Shown one piece after another: positions 1-15,732 of a DNA stretch of 64,000 bases; within the stretch, counting starts at the first letter, position 1; each line of letters begins with the position of its first letter. The DNA lies in assembly GCA_020137815.1 (NCBI GenBank), contig CM035355.1, positions 6,139,097 through 6,203,096 of the forward strand. Direction: 5' to 3'. The notes under the pieces were generated by a model. That model searched no databases. It saw only the letters and a list, made by a program, of their open reading frames with translations, and was not told the origin of the DNA. Source of the DNA: Hormiphora californensis. Lineage: Eukaryota > Ctenophora > Tentaculata > Cydippida > Pleurobrachiidae. The translations under genes were made by a program, and so were the position numbers.

Positions 1-1523
1 GCCAGTCATCCAAAACTCCTTCCATCTACTACTTTCAGCTTCTTTTTAACGAACTTTTTTTTTAAAAAACTGTCGGCGCGCCTTGTTGCCCTGCCATTTG
101 CTTGTAATGTGAAGACTCTTTTTCCACTTTGCGTGTACACATTTAGTTCTTTCACTTTATTAAATCAATCACAAAAACCAAACGATTTTAATTTGTCCAT
201 TTATGGGCGGCACCACTCATCTCCCCCAACCTAACCCTGCCCCGCATGTTGACAATGCGCTCCAGAGGGGGTCGCGTTCGGCGCAGACATCATGTCTGGC
301 GCGCGGACCCCATCTGAGCGCACTGTTGAGAATCAAATCGGGGTCTGGCGCCGCCAGACAGTCCAGGTTATCTTGTCCCGTACCTCACGGAGTTTGTAAT
401 TTGTATGGTGAATGTACTCTCCCGTAACGACATCGTCGGCAATATAATAGTCAGTTGCTGACATGGTGACTGAGATTGAAACACATTGTGATTTGTGACA
501 CTGGCAGGATTGGTACTGAAGTCTAGATTGGCTGTGTAGCTGCCCCGCTCCCAGGCTTGGTTACGGAGTTACCCCTTGCCAGGCCGGACAGAGGGGTGAA
601 AATGGAAAGTGCCCTTAAGAGTCTAGAGGGCTCCTGTCTCCCAGTAAATGGCTAAACCGGAGTTAAAGATGCCCATCTTCCACGTATGTTTAGCAGAAAC
701 TGACTGTCGATTCTGCAAACGAGTTTGGTTTGGATTGCTGCACTGAATCCAAATTCGTTGGAAGAACCAGTGTCCCACATGTGGAATTTCCCACGGTCCT
801 TGCTATGGCGCGCGAAGTTGAGGGTTCTTTTAATTTAGTAGACGTTCCGCGCGTAACATCACCGTTTGTCTGGGACTGACATGATTCTGGGATTCTGAGA
901 CACATGAAACGGCAATTTGGGGTTTTGTTGGAAAGAATGAATAAGCACAAGCATTTCAGTGCTTAAAATGAAATACAGTTTGTTATAACAACGTCAGAAC
1001 TCAGAATAAATCTTTAATAGACTTCAGTCGACTGTCTATTTAAACGTCGTTCCAGAGTCATTTCACACAGTCGACATATAACATAGCACGAGAGTGCTTG
1101 ACGGAGTGAGTAACAGGCTGGAGGGACAGGGTACAAAGTAGCTCCTCTTGGCGAGCAGTTCTCCCAGAAAATAAGAGGTCGTTCAATAGTGACTCGTTCA
1201 CACACGTCTGGATTGTATAGGCTTCTGAAATGAAAGAAGAAATTACATATATATCTGGTGTTAGTATGAAGTTACGCTTGCCACCGAAAGTTCAAAGTGC
1301 TCAACCCTGCCACGGGAGCTGTATAGTAGAAATATCTGGTGTTATAGGAGGGAATAGGGATTTGGGCGATACGAGGGGTAAACAGGCAACAGTTTATACA
1401 AAGAAATGCAGCAAGTATAGCAAGTAGAGCAGATTCCATTGAAATAATCATTTTCCCAGTGTTTGGACTTTGGCTACTCCCCGTCATCCCCACCTCCCAG
1501 ATTCCAAAAGGTAAGTGGTTTAC
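1..1523. other. Left flank, no supported gene
   Basis: Only short open frames without family resemblance or clear exon signals are visible here. A GC-rich patch around 240-370 contains small CAGACA/TGTCTGG-type inverted motifs. Downstream exons of the unidentified minus-strand gene at 1524-4045 may lie in this stretch, but none could be delimited. Confidence 0.4.
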
Positions 1524-4045
<2,522 letters not shown>

Positions 4046-5348
4046 CTATAAACCTAAACCAAGAGAAGAAAGGTGTTTATTTGATGTGTAGGTGTGTTGA
4101 GAGGATTTAATAGGGGGTAAGAGGATTTTTTGGCATTTTGCCTGGGCTCTCTCCCAATACTGCATTTTCCTCCACTTCAATGTAGCTCTGAAAATTGGCT
4201 AGCTAAACACGTGTATCCTTAATGTCACTCATAGCGACATAGCTTGTAACTTGAATACAAGAGAAGCTGAACTAGAGACTGTTTAATGCATCTCCCCACT
4301 CTGCTGGCTATTTTCAATACATCTGAAGGGAGAGCATGTTCAATGCTCAGTGAGGGGCTGCTATTTTAAAAAAAATCAAAACTTAGCATTGTTCACTGAG
4401 TTTTTCCTATTTGTTCTTCGAATAGCTACTGTTCGGCATCCAATTCGTCCAATAGATATTACATGAGGGGACTGTTAAGCTGACTTGGCATTTGTTGGTG
4501 GACTATGAGTCATGATAAAATAAGTTGTTCTGTACTATAGAGAACTAATATTTCAGCCTGTACAGCTGTACATCACCACCTGCCACCTCATTGGATTAAT
4601 GAACATGTTTTAGTGCACCAACCGGAGCAACAGAGATGAATAGTTTTAAACATAGTTTTTAGTGAATTACTGTGTTAGTTTGGGGAGTGAATGTATTCTA
4701 GTGGTTATATTATCTGAAACTCCCATGTGAGTGTCTGAGTAGAATCAGGGATAATTTTAGGTCTATAAGTTAACAATTCATGTCTCTCCTAATATATGGA
4801 GAGAATCGAATGGGGCCTGAATGCCGTAGTTTAGACACAATTTACAGTTGAATTTGAATACTAGAGTCATTAGTTTAGTTGCTGGTGCCCGATTATTCGA
4901 GAGCCGAGATCCGAGTACCATGTAATTGTGCTGATTCAGCTCGACACCATCTAATGCTGATTCCGATAAAGTGAGGCGAACAGTAATTTTAATGTCCTCC
5001 CCATTTTATAGCCGTATCATCTAACACACCTACCCTTACTTACAATTACCGCCTACACGTGTCATTTGAAGTTATAATTTTATTAATCTTAGTTCATTAA
5101 TTCTATAGTTCATCTTAGAAACGTTATCGTGCTCTCATCGTCAACCACGTGGCTCGCTCGTTGCCTTGTTCTCTCTATCTCTCTCTCTATCTCCACGCCC
5201 AGCGACAACTGTAACGAGGAGGGTTAGTTCTAACAGGCCTTTATATTATTTATGTTCATTGTTCTAGCCCTCCTCTATGTTCTAACTTAGAACATAGCTA
5301 CCTCGGTCGTTAGAGTTCATTAGCTGTTGTTTCCTTTTAGTTGTTGAA
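4046..5348. promoter_or_regulatory. Intergenic region, presumed promoter of the sushi gene
   Basis: No exon-like frames were found on either strand. A CT-rich patch lies at 5170-5200. The segment separates the minus-strand candidate exons from the plus-strand sushi gene, so a divergent promoter is possible; no core promoter element was identified with confidence. Confidence 0.3.
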
Positions 5349-7202
5349 ATGGCATTGATGTCGATGGGCTGGCGCCTAATTCTTCTCGCCATGGTTCAAA
5401 TGAGTAAGTTTAAAATTTTTTCTGTTTTCCTTTTTTGCCCCATTTTACAGAACTGATAACAGCTCTCATTTCCAGGCAGTGGAAGTTGGTCCCCGACGTC
5501 AGAGATGGGTTTCCAAATGTTTCCTGTTGCAGATGGTACTGTTACCTTCAAAACAAGCTCTCCAACTGAGGGGACACAATCAGATCTTCGATTTTTTGAA
5601 TCCGATTACGATTATATCGGCGGCTTTACGGTCAGTCGTGGAATATGGATCATAAATTATTTCCTGTATTTTGTTTCATATATCATTATATTCAAATTGT
5701 TTAGAGGCAGCTTTACCGTCTAGTCCGACATTTAATCAAGAGAAACTGTAAATGTAGAGTTGACTGGCATTGCAAATTTCCAAGACGAAATTATTATTTT
5801 CAGGTGTATTACTATAGCTCAGGCCTGATGTATTGGGTACAGACTTGCATGACCTCATCGACCACAATCACCTCCGCTAGTACGGACTATACCGGTAAGA
5901 TAATTACTGCATGTCAACAGTGCTTTAACAAACATATTCATTTGAGCATTAATAAACTCTATGTTGTTGTTTCCATTGTCGACAAAGGAAACAACAACAT
6001 ACAATACTCCACCAGTCTCTACAACCTTATTCAAATGAATAAACTCTGTCACCTGTAGGGGAGATAATCTGGCAAGTGATCCATACTACCACAACACTAA
6101 CCCTTAAACGAGATGGTAATACAATCTTGACCTACACGTTCACTTCTGGTAGTTGTGCGGAGAAATGGAACACAGAACCCTACTATGCAGCAATCCATTC
6201 CGTTTATGATACAGCCACTAACGCCTACCTTGCTGGCGGGGGTAAGCACTTTTAATTGCTGTCAATAAGAAAGCCAACATGTGACTACTACAGTAGTATA
6301 GTTAAAACGTCATATAGGGGGTATGAAAATATCTAATAAGTCCGGGCTTTACGAGCTATCTGGATTATCCGGGAATTGGTATTACCCTTTAAAATATCTC
6401 TAAAATCTCTTGCAGATTGGATGACAAAACAGGTCGAATCACTACAAATCGACTTATCGTCCACCGCACTCCAGATCCGCTCCAATTTCACTGAAGGCAG
6501 TGATAATACCGTGAAAATGTATTTTTACCAATCCCGCAGTTATAACGGCTTCATCCAAATTGACTACGGTAGCTCTGCCATTACCTATCGTGTGAGCGTT
6601 TGCATGTCTAGCTTGGTGGAACTGCCCACACAGCCAGACAGTGTGGGAGTGGGTACCGTGTGGACTTTGTCCCTCAGTTCGACCACCTTCACTTTGTGGT
6701 GTGATGCCGTCACCGTGCTGGAATACGATTATGGGAGTTTGGAGTGTGCTACAGATGACTGGGCCAACCCACCAGATGAGATGTACTTCTCAAGAACAAC
6801 TGACTCTGATTACCGGCTGCAACCAGGTAGATAACTTGATTACACATCAGGGTAGAAGGTGGTCACTGGACGCTGCTGGAGCCTGGAACATGAAACAAAG
6901 CCAATTTCCGATTTTGAGTTCAAACGGTTGTTGTAACTTGATTACACACTAGCAAGGACGGGCAGGTGCGCTACCATGTTAACACTTCCTTGTTAAATCC
7001 ATCGTTACGAAATTTATATTTTTCAGATGTGTGTGATGATTTGATAGTTCCCAATTCATTGGAAGGGACCTACTCTGCCGGAAAGGGTTCCACAGTGGAG
7101 GTGAAGTGTAAAGCCGGGTATTTCGGTTCCACGATAACTTGTAGAAAGGACAGTGTGTGGAGTGAGGATGCTGCGGATGTTTGCACTGCCTACGGTAAAT
7201 AA
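5349..7202 (+). CDS. Secreted two-repeat beta-sandwich protein with C-terminal sushi (CCP) domain
   Basis: Six exons join in phase: 5349-5403, 5476-5630, 5804-5894, 6059-6241, 6416-6826, 7027-7202 (356 codons). Exon 1 encodes a hydrophobic signal peptide (MALMSMGWRLILLAMVQM). Exons 2-4 and exon 5 appear to be two copies of an uncharacterised module of about 130 residues: both have a WVQTC or YRVSVC strand, an L-x-R/W-D-x-x-T-I/V-L-x-Y strand, a G-S-C/L-E-C turn and a closing W. Exon 6 encodes one sushi domain with Cys at CDDL, VKCKAG, ITCR and DVC plus a Trp (SVWSE), the usual four-Cys pattern. Sushi domains mediate protein binding in complement, adhesion and extracellular matrix proteins. 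An extracellular recognition role is inferred. The stop codon (7200-7202) lies inside AATAAA (7198-7203). If the last exon is instead spliced (GTAAAT follows), further domains would lie beyond the LTR element, but none were seen. Confidence 0.8.
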
Positions 7203-7203
7203 A
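7198..7203 (+). terminator. AATAAA overlapping the sushi-gene stop codon
   Basis: The hexamer AATAAA contains the TAA stop of the preceding frame. Cleavage would be expected 10-30 nt downstream, leaving a very short 3' UTR before the LTR element begins at 7315. Confidence 0.45.
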
Positions 7204-7314
7204 GTTGATCTGCATCTTGATTCTTGTAGTTTTCTATAGCTGTTGTTTAGCAATTAGCATTAAGGCCAGGGGGGATTTTTGGGGTGTTTTTGAGGTGTAT
7301 GTTAAAATATGAAA

Positions 7315-8433
7315 TGTAGAGTGGTAAATTGTACTCTACAGCCCCGGTGTGAATATGTGTGAATAGTGATTATGTGTGAGTATGTGTGAGAGTGTTTCTA
7401 GAGTGAGAGAGTGAGTCGGGGCAGGACCACGTAGGCACCCAGGTTAATTGGCTTTAGGAAATAGTGCGAAAGTGGAGGATTTAACTCAATAAAGCAAGGA
7501 ATGCTTGCAGCAAATGCTTGCAGTAAAATGACTGGTGGGCGGACTTGGTTAATCTAGCGATAATAGGGAATACTATGGTAAGGACAAGCTTGAGCTTCTG
7601 ATAAGCTCGGAAACACCGGTCACGTGGGAGGGCGCAAGCAGGTCTTCGCGGGGATGAGGTTAATTGTATCCGGATCAGGCCTGATTAGTTAGAGCATCAC
7701 GTGATATCTAGAAAAATGGGTATTTAGGCAGGGTTCCTGGGCGAGGTTGGGGTCAGTCCGTCAGTTCTCTGTTTTATGAGACTGGAACTGGACCCTATAT
7801 CAGCTTGTAGAACAACGGTCTTGTACAGTGTTGGAAGGGCCACATGAGAGTAAGTATACTCGTGCCTAAGTTTAGGGAACTTTCTCTTCAGCTTACTATC
7901 GGTTCACTTGGAACATGCCTACTATTTGACCAGGATTGAGTTGTGTTGGGCACGGCTCACCTGGGGACTTAACTAGGCCGAGATGAATCACTCGGAGCAT
8001 TAAGTTGCTTTCTACATTGCTACCAGCTACAGTGCTGGAGGTTGACGGGTCCTAACGTGGTATAGGAGAGATTGAGATGAGATATGAGCGAGCGAGCTGC
8101 TTACATGAGAGGGACGTGTGTGAGAAGTGAGCGTGTGTCTGTCAGTATATATTAACATGTGTGCAAAGTGCGTGACATTTGAGTGTGATGATTGATGATT
8201 ACCATTTAGGGCTGGTATTTCCGCCTTTGCACCATGAGCTTTGAGTTTCTATTTGACTCGGATAACGGTATAAATTGGTCTTATCATCACCAATCCCCTT
8301 CATTAGATATGTGATTGGAGCAAGATAGTAGTATCTCGCTCCGTAGGTGTGTGAAGTGCATGTTGCATCACTGCGGAACAGGTTGCACATAGATGGCTTT
8401 TTACAGTCCGGGCCTGAGCTTTACCCAACTACA
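7315..8433 (+). repeat. 5' LTR
   Basis: Starts with TGTAGAGTGGTAAATTGTAC and ends ACCCAACTACA. Its first 26 bases form a small inverted repeat (TGTAGAGT/ACTCTACA). A short frame near the 3' end is also present in the other LTR and is not considered coding. The sequence just after the LTR, TGGTCCGACGAACC from 8437, could be a tRNA primer-binding site, but I could not match it to a tRNA. Confidence 0.85.
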
Positions 8434-11400
8434 ATTTGGTCCGACGAACCAGATAATTGATTAGAAGTCCGGGATGGGTCGAAAATTAAGAGCATATTGA
8501 ATGTATTTTACTGGAGACACAGTGCACATAGCAGGCCGTGTAACTTTGTTGACAGTAGATGAAAATAACGCTCAGCATAGTGCCTTGGGACATTTATAGA
8601 GCTACCAGGATACAGCTAATTAGTGAGAAGGTGTATATCAAAAGAGTTGCAAGAGCTGAGTAGAGCTGAGTAGAGCTGTATATAACGGATAAGTTTGAAT
8701 GATTCGTGGAGTTTTGATTTTGCCCAGGTTGCGATAATTATGACGCGGCAATTATTTTGTGATATTTTACGCGACGAACGCAATACAATTGTATTCCAAT
8801 TTGGGTAAGTAATCTATTCATTGTTTGTATTGCGGAGGCTGGGTGGCTTGCTCATTAAAATGTAAGTTTTATCTGGGTGCCTGTTAGTAAATATTATTCA
8901 CGCTCGTTAATTGAGCTAATTTGACGTGTTTTAGTCATGAAAAAAAATAGAGGTATAATTCCCACTTGATATATGCACACAAAGGTGTAGCGTATTCACT
9001 CAATCATTCATAAAATATGATAGGGAGCAATTTAATGTACCTTAACAGAATGGGAAATTAAATGGCTGTGAAAATTGGACTTAATTAATATGTTAATGGG
9101 CCTAGCTATCGTGGCATGCTTAGCTTTTTATAATTCCCTACTAGTCCTTTATTTTGGCAATTTGGTGGGTTTGACGCGGTATGCGTGTATTTGCAAGTTT
9201 TGTTTATGTGACGGCCATAATTGCAAACGGGGAAAAAACGAAAATTAAACCGTCCAATCTTATAAGAAAAAATACACTGTATTCATCATCATTATGAAAT
9301 CACAGTTTACGAACCATGGGGGTTCTGGTGATATTGAAAGTAATAATATTTATGAGGGTAGTGTTACCACAATTGTGGTGAGGCAGTAGTGATCAACATA
9401 CTAAGGCAGGCTTGTGGGTAATGTGTGACTTGTATTTGTATTGTGGGGTGGATTCATAGTTGTGGGAATTTTGCATCTGTGGTGGGCTTGGGGGTGCTGC
9501 TTAGTTCGAAGTTATTTTCACTTACTTATTCAAGGTTTTGTCGCGTTCACAGGTCAGCGGCATGGCAAATGTTTCGCCTTATTTGTGGCTTGTATAGAGT
9601 CTATTAGAGTAAGGAGGGTAACTAACAACCAGGGGAGTGAGGTTCCTTTTCAGGTCATGAACTTTGGCTCGCGAACTGCTTTTTTTGGAGTTATTGGAGG
9701 TAGTGGAGGGATCACACGGAGAATGGCCAAGGTCGACAGCGCTACATTTCCTGGATCGTCTGAGGAATTCATCTTTCTTTCTCTGGAATTATGGCAGAGG
9801 AATGGATCATTCTCTGAGGTAGTAGTAACCTAATTTACAGGAAATGCGCTCAATATTTTCAGAGATTTATTGGGAACCTAATGTGTTCTGATAGAAGTGT
9901 TCAAAAGAAGGCGTTCTGACGGAGGCGTTCTGAAGGAGCTGCTTGTATGCTACAAGGATAAGGAAGATGTTCTGTAGGAGGTGCAAGGATGGAGGAGAGA
10001 TAGCACGGTGATACGGTTGGATGTGATCTCGGATACTGGAGGATAAACAGTGGGATGTGGGAGTGGGAGGTGCATTGCTGTAATGTGGAAATGTTGATAA
10101 GCTGATTAGAGGGGGGACATTCTTCAACTTGGAACAGACATTTTATGGTGGTATGATGCGAGTTCTCGGTAAGATAAAGCATGCAGTTTATGTTACTAGA
10201 CAGTTTAATAAGAAGCTACGTTTTTAGGATCAATCAGCAGGTTTTGTAGGCTGTCTATTCCCTCTATCATTCAGGGGGAGAATCATGTTTCAATAAATTG
10301 TATTTCATTTTTTATTATGTGTAGTGGGACACTATTTGCACGAGTAGTTGCACAGGGGCTCGAGAGATGGGGGCCGGGCATGTGGGGTTCTGCATGTGTA
10401 TACAATCGAAAATCTGTTGCATATTGAGGGCTTTATGGAAAGAGCCCGATTTACAGAGTTTGTGAGCTCTTAATTTCCAGTATGGGTTATCAAATGACGA
10501 ATAGACGGAATTCGGGCGGTAGGGGTGTACAAATTGATCCAATAGAAGGGTGGATTTCAGCCTAGCTTGGGTGTAGGGCACAAGTATTTTGTATCATAGA
10601 GGCTGAATTCGACGTGCATTAGGGTCTTGCATGGTCACGGTTGGGGGTGGAATGGGGAGGGGCTGCTCGACGGGCAATTTAATTGTACGAGTCGCATAAT
10701 ACGAATGTTGTTACACTAGCCTTAGCTCCAACCACAACATTATTTTCCTACTCTGAGTGCTAGTGCAGCTGTCGAGGTTGAGTTATTTGCATATCATGTC
10801 TGAGAAAACAGGTTATTGGGTCATGTAGAGACGAAATAGAGATGTGTCATGTGAGTAGGATGGAAACAATTTGGACTGCTCAACATTCAGGGTATTTAGC
10901 TAATTATACTTATTTTAAAAGAACTTTTGAATTTGGTAATGAGACAGTTGGGAAGAGTTGGACTTATAATGTCCTCTTCTGTCTGTATTTTGATACAGTT
11001 TGAGAATGCTTAGGCTTATTTTGAAGAACTTTGGTTAGGAATAAACCAAGTTTTTATTCGTGAAAATTATCTAGAGCTAGGATCGCCAGGTGGATACTTA
11101 AATATAAATTAGTTATTATGCAGTGTTATTTACGGTAACACCACACGGGTATACAGATCTCGATAATTTTGTAGGGAAACGTAAGTCAGCTTCGAATAGG
11201 AACGAACTGATAGCTTGTTAAGCCGAAATTAATTGAGCTAATACTTGTGCATATGAAAAGCTTTGAAGGTAAATAAGCTATAAAAGACTAGACATAACAG
11301 TTAGATATTACAATAGGAGGAAGTAGGTTTATATTTTGTCTTGAATTTGACAGTCTGTTTGACTGTCCTAGCGACAAAGGGTCCACATGTGTCCAAATGG

Positions 11401-11654
11401 GTCAGGATGTGGAGGAACCGCTTTTATACATAGGGTTTCATCATAATTATTGATAATTATTATATTGATACAATTAGGAAAATAAGTCTGCTTGGGTTGA
11501 CAATTAGTGAATAATTATAATTCATACATTATTCAATGTTTCTGGGTTTAGCTGAACTAATGAGCTAATAATTAAAGTAGGTGGCTAACCTGATAGAGCT
11601 GGCAAGCTCCAATTTAATGTTGAGCAGAAAATACAGAGATATTAGATTGTGAGT

Positions 11655-11895
11655 GACACAGAGCGAGAGAGAAGAGCTCCCGAGGAGGTAGAGCCAGAGA
11701 GAGAGATAGAGCTCCCGAGGAGGTGAGCCAGAGGGAGAAAGAGCTCCCGAGGAGATAGAGCCAGAGTGAGAAAGAGCTCCGAGGAGTAGAGCCAGAGTGA
11801 GAGATCCGGGAGGTAGAGCCGAGTGAGAAAAGCTCCCGAGGAGGTAGAGCTAGAGTGAGAAAGAGCTCCCGAGGAGATAGAGCCAGAGTGAGAGA
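11655..11895. repeat. Minisatellite, about 33-36 bp unit
   Basis: About seven imperfect copies of a unit containing GAGCTCCCGAGGAGGTAGAG followed by CCAGAGTGAGA lie within the LTR element interior. Unit length varies through small deletions. Confidence 0.85.
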
Positions 11896-14800
11896 GCTTA
11901 TGCAATAGATGGCACGGATTTCTCAGATTATATGATCGACAGTCAGTTGGCAACTTTAGATAAATATGTGAGTGGTTAGTAGAGCTTGTGCATGGGAGGA
12001 AGTAGCAGGATTAGGATCTTTTAACATTGCACGAGTAACGGGTGTTATACAATCCATTGCAAATTAAAATTGGCACTGACGATTGGGTTGGAAGTTAATT
12101 AATGGGAGACCATTTTCGGACGGGGGTGGGGTGGCTTGGTAAATCTTGTTCAAAGAGAGCCAGGAAAATATATATAAGGGAGATACACTGGAATTAACAC
12201 TGTCGAATGAGAATAAGATTCTACAGTTACTTAATTCTTATTTTAGATAGACGGCTATGATTTACAAAAGGCGTTGTAAGTGCTTCAATTTGAGTGTAAT
12301 TGTTGGGAACCAGCGGGCAGGTTAACTAGGTTTAGCTCATAAGAAAGTTGTTCAAGTAATTGGCTAAACCAAAGCTCTCTTTAGGGTAAAGTCTTGCTGT
12401 ATTGAAATACCCAGAAACCGACTGATGTGCCTTACAACCACGTTAGATGTCTAAGTTGTCTTACAAGCAACTTGGTATAAGGTTCAGGGTATAAAAAGGC
12501 AAACATTTGAATGATTACAAGAAGTTGGTTTTACTGTTTGGGTAGAGGGTAAGCTTATAGACTTGTTTGCTGATGTATAATTAGAGGCACGGTGAGTTGG
12601 ACGGAGTCAAGGGGAATAATTCATGTATTGATATGTTTGTTTTGTTCAAATCATATGCAGAGCGCATGAAGATTGAAGATTGAGTCTAGACGGAAATACT
12701 GAAGGGGGGGGAGATGGGGGTGTTTGACCTGTCGGGTTGGTCTTAAAGTTTTTGGCATTGATTGATTTTGAAAATGGTGTATTGTTTCATGGAAAGGGCG
12801 GTTTTCGGAGAGGGTGGGAGCAGCCAAAAGAAGAAGTAGGTCTCTCTGAAGAAGCAAGCTCATGAGTAGAAGTACTGGGGCGGGGGAGCAGAATATAAAT
12901 TGGCACCAGCAAAAGCATGAGGGGAATTATTTATTTGTGCGGAAAATTTAAGGCTATTACTTATTGTACTGAGATTTACAAAACGTACGTAGTGATTGAT
13001 GTGCTTAGCCCAGTCCGATAGACACTGGGACGTGGGAGTGGAGGCGACAACAGTTGGTTATGTATAAATACATGGGACATTATGTATGGTAAATTGTTAG
13101 TACCCGGGGAGGAGCTACGAACGGTTCTTTGATATTAACTATCGGCATAAAATTTGGGCATGATCTGTATACTGGGGGATGCAGCGGTACAAGGGCCAGG
13201 GGGGTTGGTATACCCAATTGGATTGGTTTAGTTAATTAATGCGATTATCTAATGAGAACGTAGATAAATTATCAAGGAACGTGTAGGAATGTTAGTCTAG
13301 TACTAGGCCTCTGAAGGGTCTTTAGAATCTAAGTAGGGCTAGACACGGTATATAGGCCGTGTTACAGGAAGGAGAAGAACACCTTGATGAATGGTGGGGA
13401 TCAGACTCAACCTTCTTACGATCGGATGGGTAGTCTAGTGAAAACAGGTTTTGACCTTGGGAGCATTGGGTAAATGAATTGTAGATGCATCTGGGAGTTA
13501 CAGGGTAGATCTCTCTTTTACACGTTTTCGCTGGACTAATGGGTGTTTAACGGCCGAACGATTTATAGGAGGGGCTATTTATTAATATTGCACTAGGTAG
13601 GGTTGGACTAGCTGTTGGATGATGTGTCGGTAATTGGGATATAGCTTGTGTACTACATTGTATAACACACATCCGCATTCAGCTTTGAATGCCATAAATA
13701 GGGGGAGGGTGTTAAATACACACTGTGCAAGCCAGGGGGCATGGGATGGATAAACCTTAATTGGGTCACGAATGAGTTATATACGGATACCGAGCGTGAA
13801 GCTTCGTATACCTGCATGAAGGTGGGCGGGATTGGGACGGATGGTTTGGGATTTAATTAAACGTCATCCACATTAAATTCACGATGGCACACACACATTA
13901 CAATATTATGGTTGTAACGTGTAGTATAGCAACTACAAAAATGTATTCTTTCAACAATTCACTGCATATGACTCATGCGTTTCAAGTCACGCATCTCTTG
14001 ATTCAAGGGATTCTAGCACAAACGAAAATTCATTAAGTTAAATTCGCATGATTTTTGAGTCTGCAGTAAATTTATCTAGAGGCCTCCAGGGAAGTATCTT
14101 TAGGGTTCTCAGCCTAGATAGTAGCAAATCATAGGGCTAGAACATTGCTAACCTAAAGTAATACTTCTCTGATTGAATGATTGTTTCAAAGACCTGAAAC
14201 AACTTGCTTGTTATGTCTTTAATTAATACAAGTTTGCACTGGGCGGGACAGTGGGTAAGTACACTGTGGGGGGCACAGGTACCCCACTGTCTTATCCATG
14301 GACGGTCTGCAGGGATGCAGAGAAAGCAGGTGGGGGAGCTGAAACTGGGTGGGATGGTGCAGTCAATGCGATCAAGGACGGTGGTATTATTTATGATCGT
14401 AAAACTGGGGACGTCGCGTACACAGTTTACACAAGTGCAATGTAAGCTCTTCCCAGGAGGTGAGGACTGGGGGAATGGATTGGGGGTGGGAAGGTACAGC
14501 GATATGAATTATTATATAGCTTGAAGTTGCATTGAAAGAATACAGTTGCAGGAACGGAACGGTCACGGATTTTTTGTCTTGGGAGGGGTGGGAAGACACG
14601 ACGATGGTCATGTCAAATTCATAATCAGATACGAGAGGGGGTAAACAATCTGATGCACGGAGTTTTTGAGGTAAATTGTGAGTAAAATTTGAGTGGAATG
14701 TGAGTCCGTACGGTGCGAATGTTTATACGAAAAGTAAAGTAAAGTAAAGTAAGTTAAATTTTACATTTGAAGTGAGTACCAGAAGACAGCATGTATCAGA

Positions 14801-15716
14801 CTGAAATTCTTAGCTGTGTGTATTTTTAACATATTGTGTGGTGTTTGTGATTAGCTGGCTCAGGATAGCTTACCTGTGCTATTGGTCAGCAACGGAAACC
14901 TGTATCATCGACAGTTGGAGATTAATACAGAGCCGCTGATACTAGGGAGTTGGGGTTTGTACTGAAACCTATCGGGTTCCTCGGCGGGGGAGGAGTGACA
15001 GGTCGCATATGCAATAGATGGATTGATCAGGCGTGTATGACAGGAGGGCGACACTTTGGCTATGCATCACTTTTAATAGACAATTGATCCAGCAGAGAAT
15101 GTGAATGTCAGGGCGGAGAATGTGAATGTCAGGGCGGTTATGTGCAACTAAACAGTGTCTTTAGAGTCAACAAAAGACTGGGAGGAGGAAACGATGGAGA
15201 TCCGGATTTGGAGGGTGGTCAGTGGCAAGCAGAATTCTTGGTATAGCACCAGCTCCCCAAGTCTCCTTGGGCCAAAGCAGCTTGGCAACATACCAGCCAC
15301 ATCACCCAGCATCAACAGGAGGGCTATAATAGAACTATTCTAAGGAGGAATTACAAAAGGAACACTTATTAACAACATGAGGCATATTTTACTCGGTTGG
15401 CTGCACATGAGGATCGGAGGCGAGAGGATCAAAACTACTACGACGGAGAGTGCTCAGAGAAGAGTTTGGGACGCTGAAGGACAATACACCATTGCTCAGA
15501 GTACTGAATAAGAGGCAAAAGAAACGGATTTCACGGACACTGACAGGCTACCACGCATCGGGCTTGTTGTGAGGACAGGGGTCACATGTGCGAACTTCAA
15601 TCTCCTATGGTATCGGCTCAGCTCTTCAAAACCAGGACACTACTGGAATGGGAACTTTTTACTCATCAATATCGCCATGGACTTTCAATGGTATGTGTGA
15701 GAAGGACTTTCTGTTC

Positions 15717-15732
15717 TGAGAGGGGGCGGGAA
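15717..15732 (+). promoter_or_regulatory. Polypurine tract of the LTR element
   Basis: GAGAGGGGGCGGGAA is purine-only apart from one C and ends directly at the TG of the 3' LTR. This is where plus-strand priming is expected in LTR retroelements. Confidence 0.7.

Larger units (their letters stand above)
8434..15732 (+). other. Non-coding interior of the LTR element
   Basis: 7.3 kb without credible coding frames. By eye the plus strand carries clearly more G than C through much of it, with G runs around 12700-12720 and 14460-14490. It contains the minisatellite at 11655-11895, an AAAGT pentamer repeat near 14735-14750 and a duplicated 20-mer (GAGAATGTGAATGTCAGGGC) at 15096-15135. Packaging or dimerisation signals would be expected near the 5' end but are not recognisable. 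Confidence 0.6.

Noticed and set aside
9441-9833. 130-codon frame in the LTR element
   Set aside because: No Gag or Pol motif, low-complexity Trp/Gly start; probably chance in a G-rich region.
14251-14445. Frame reading like a small Gly-rich protein in the LTR element
   Set aside because: Short, no recognised motif, no evidence of translation signals.
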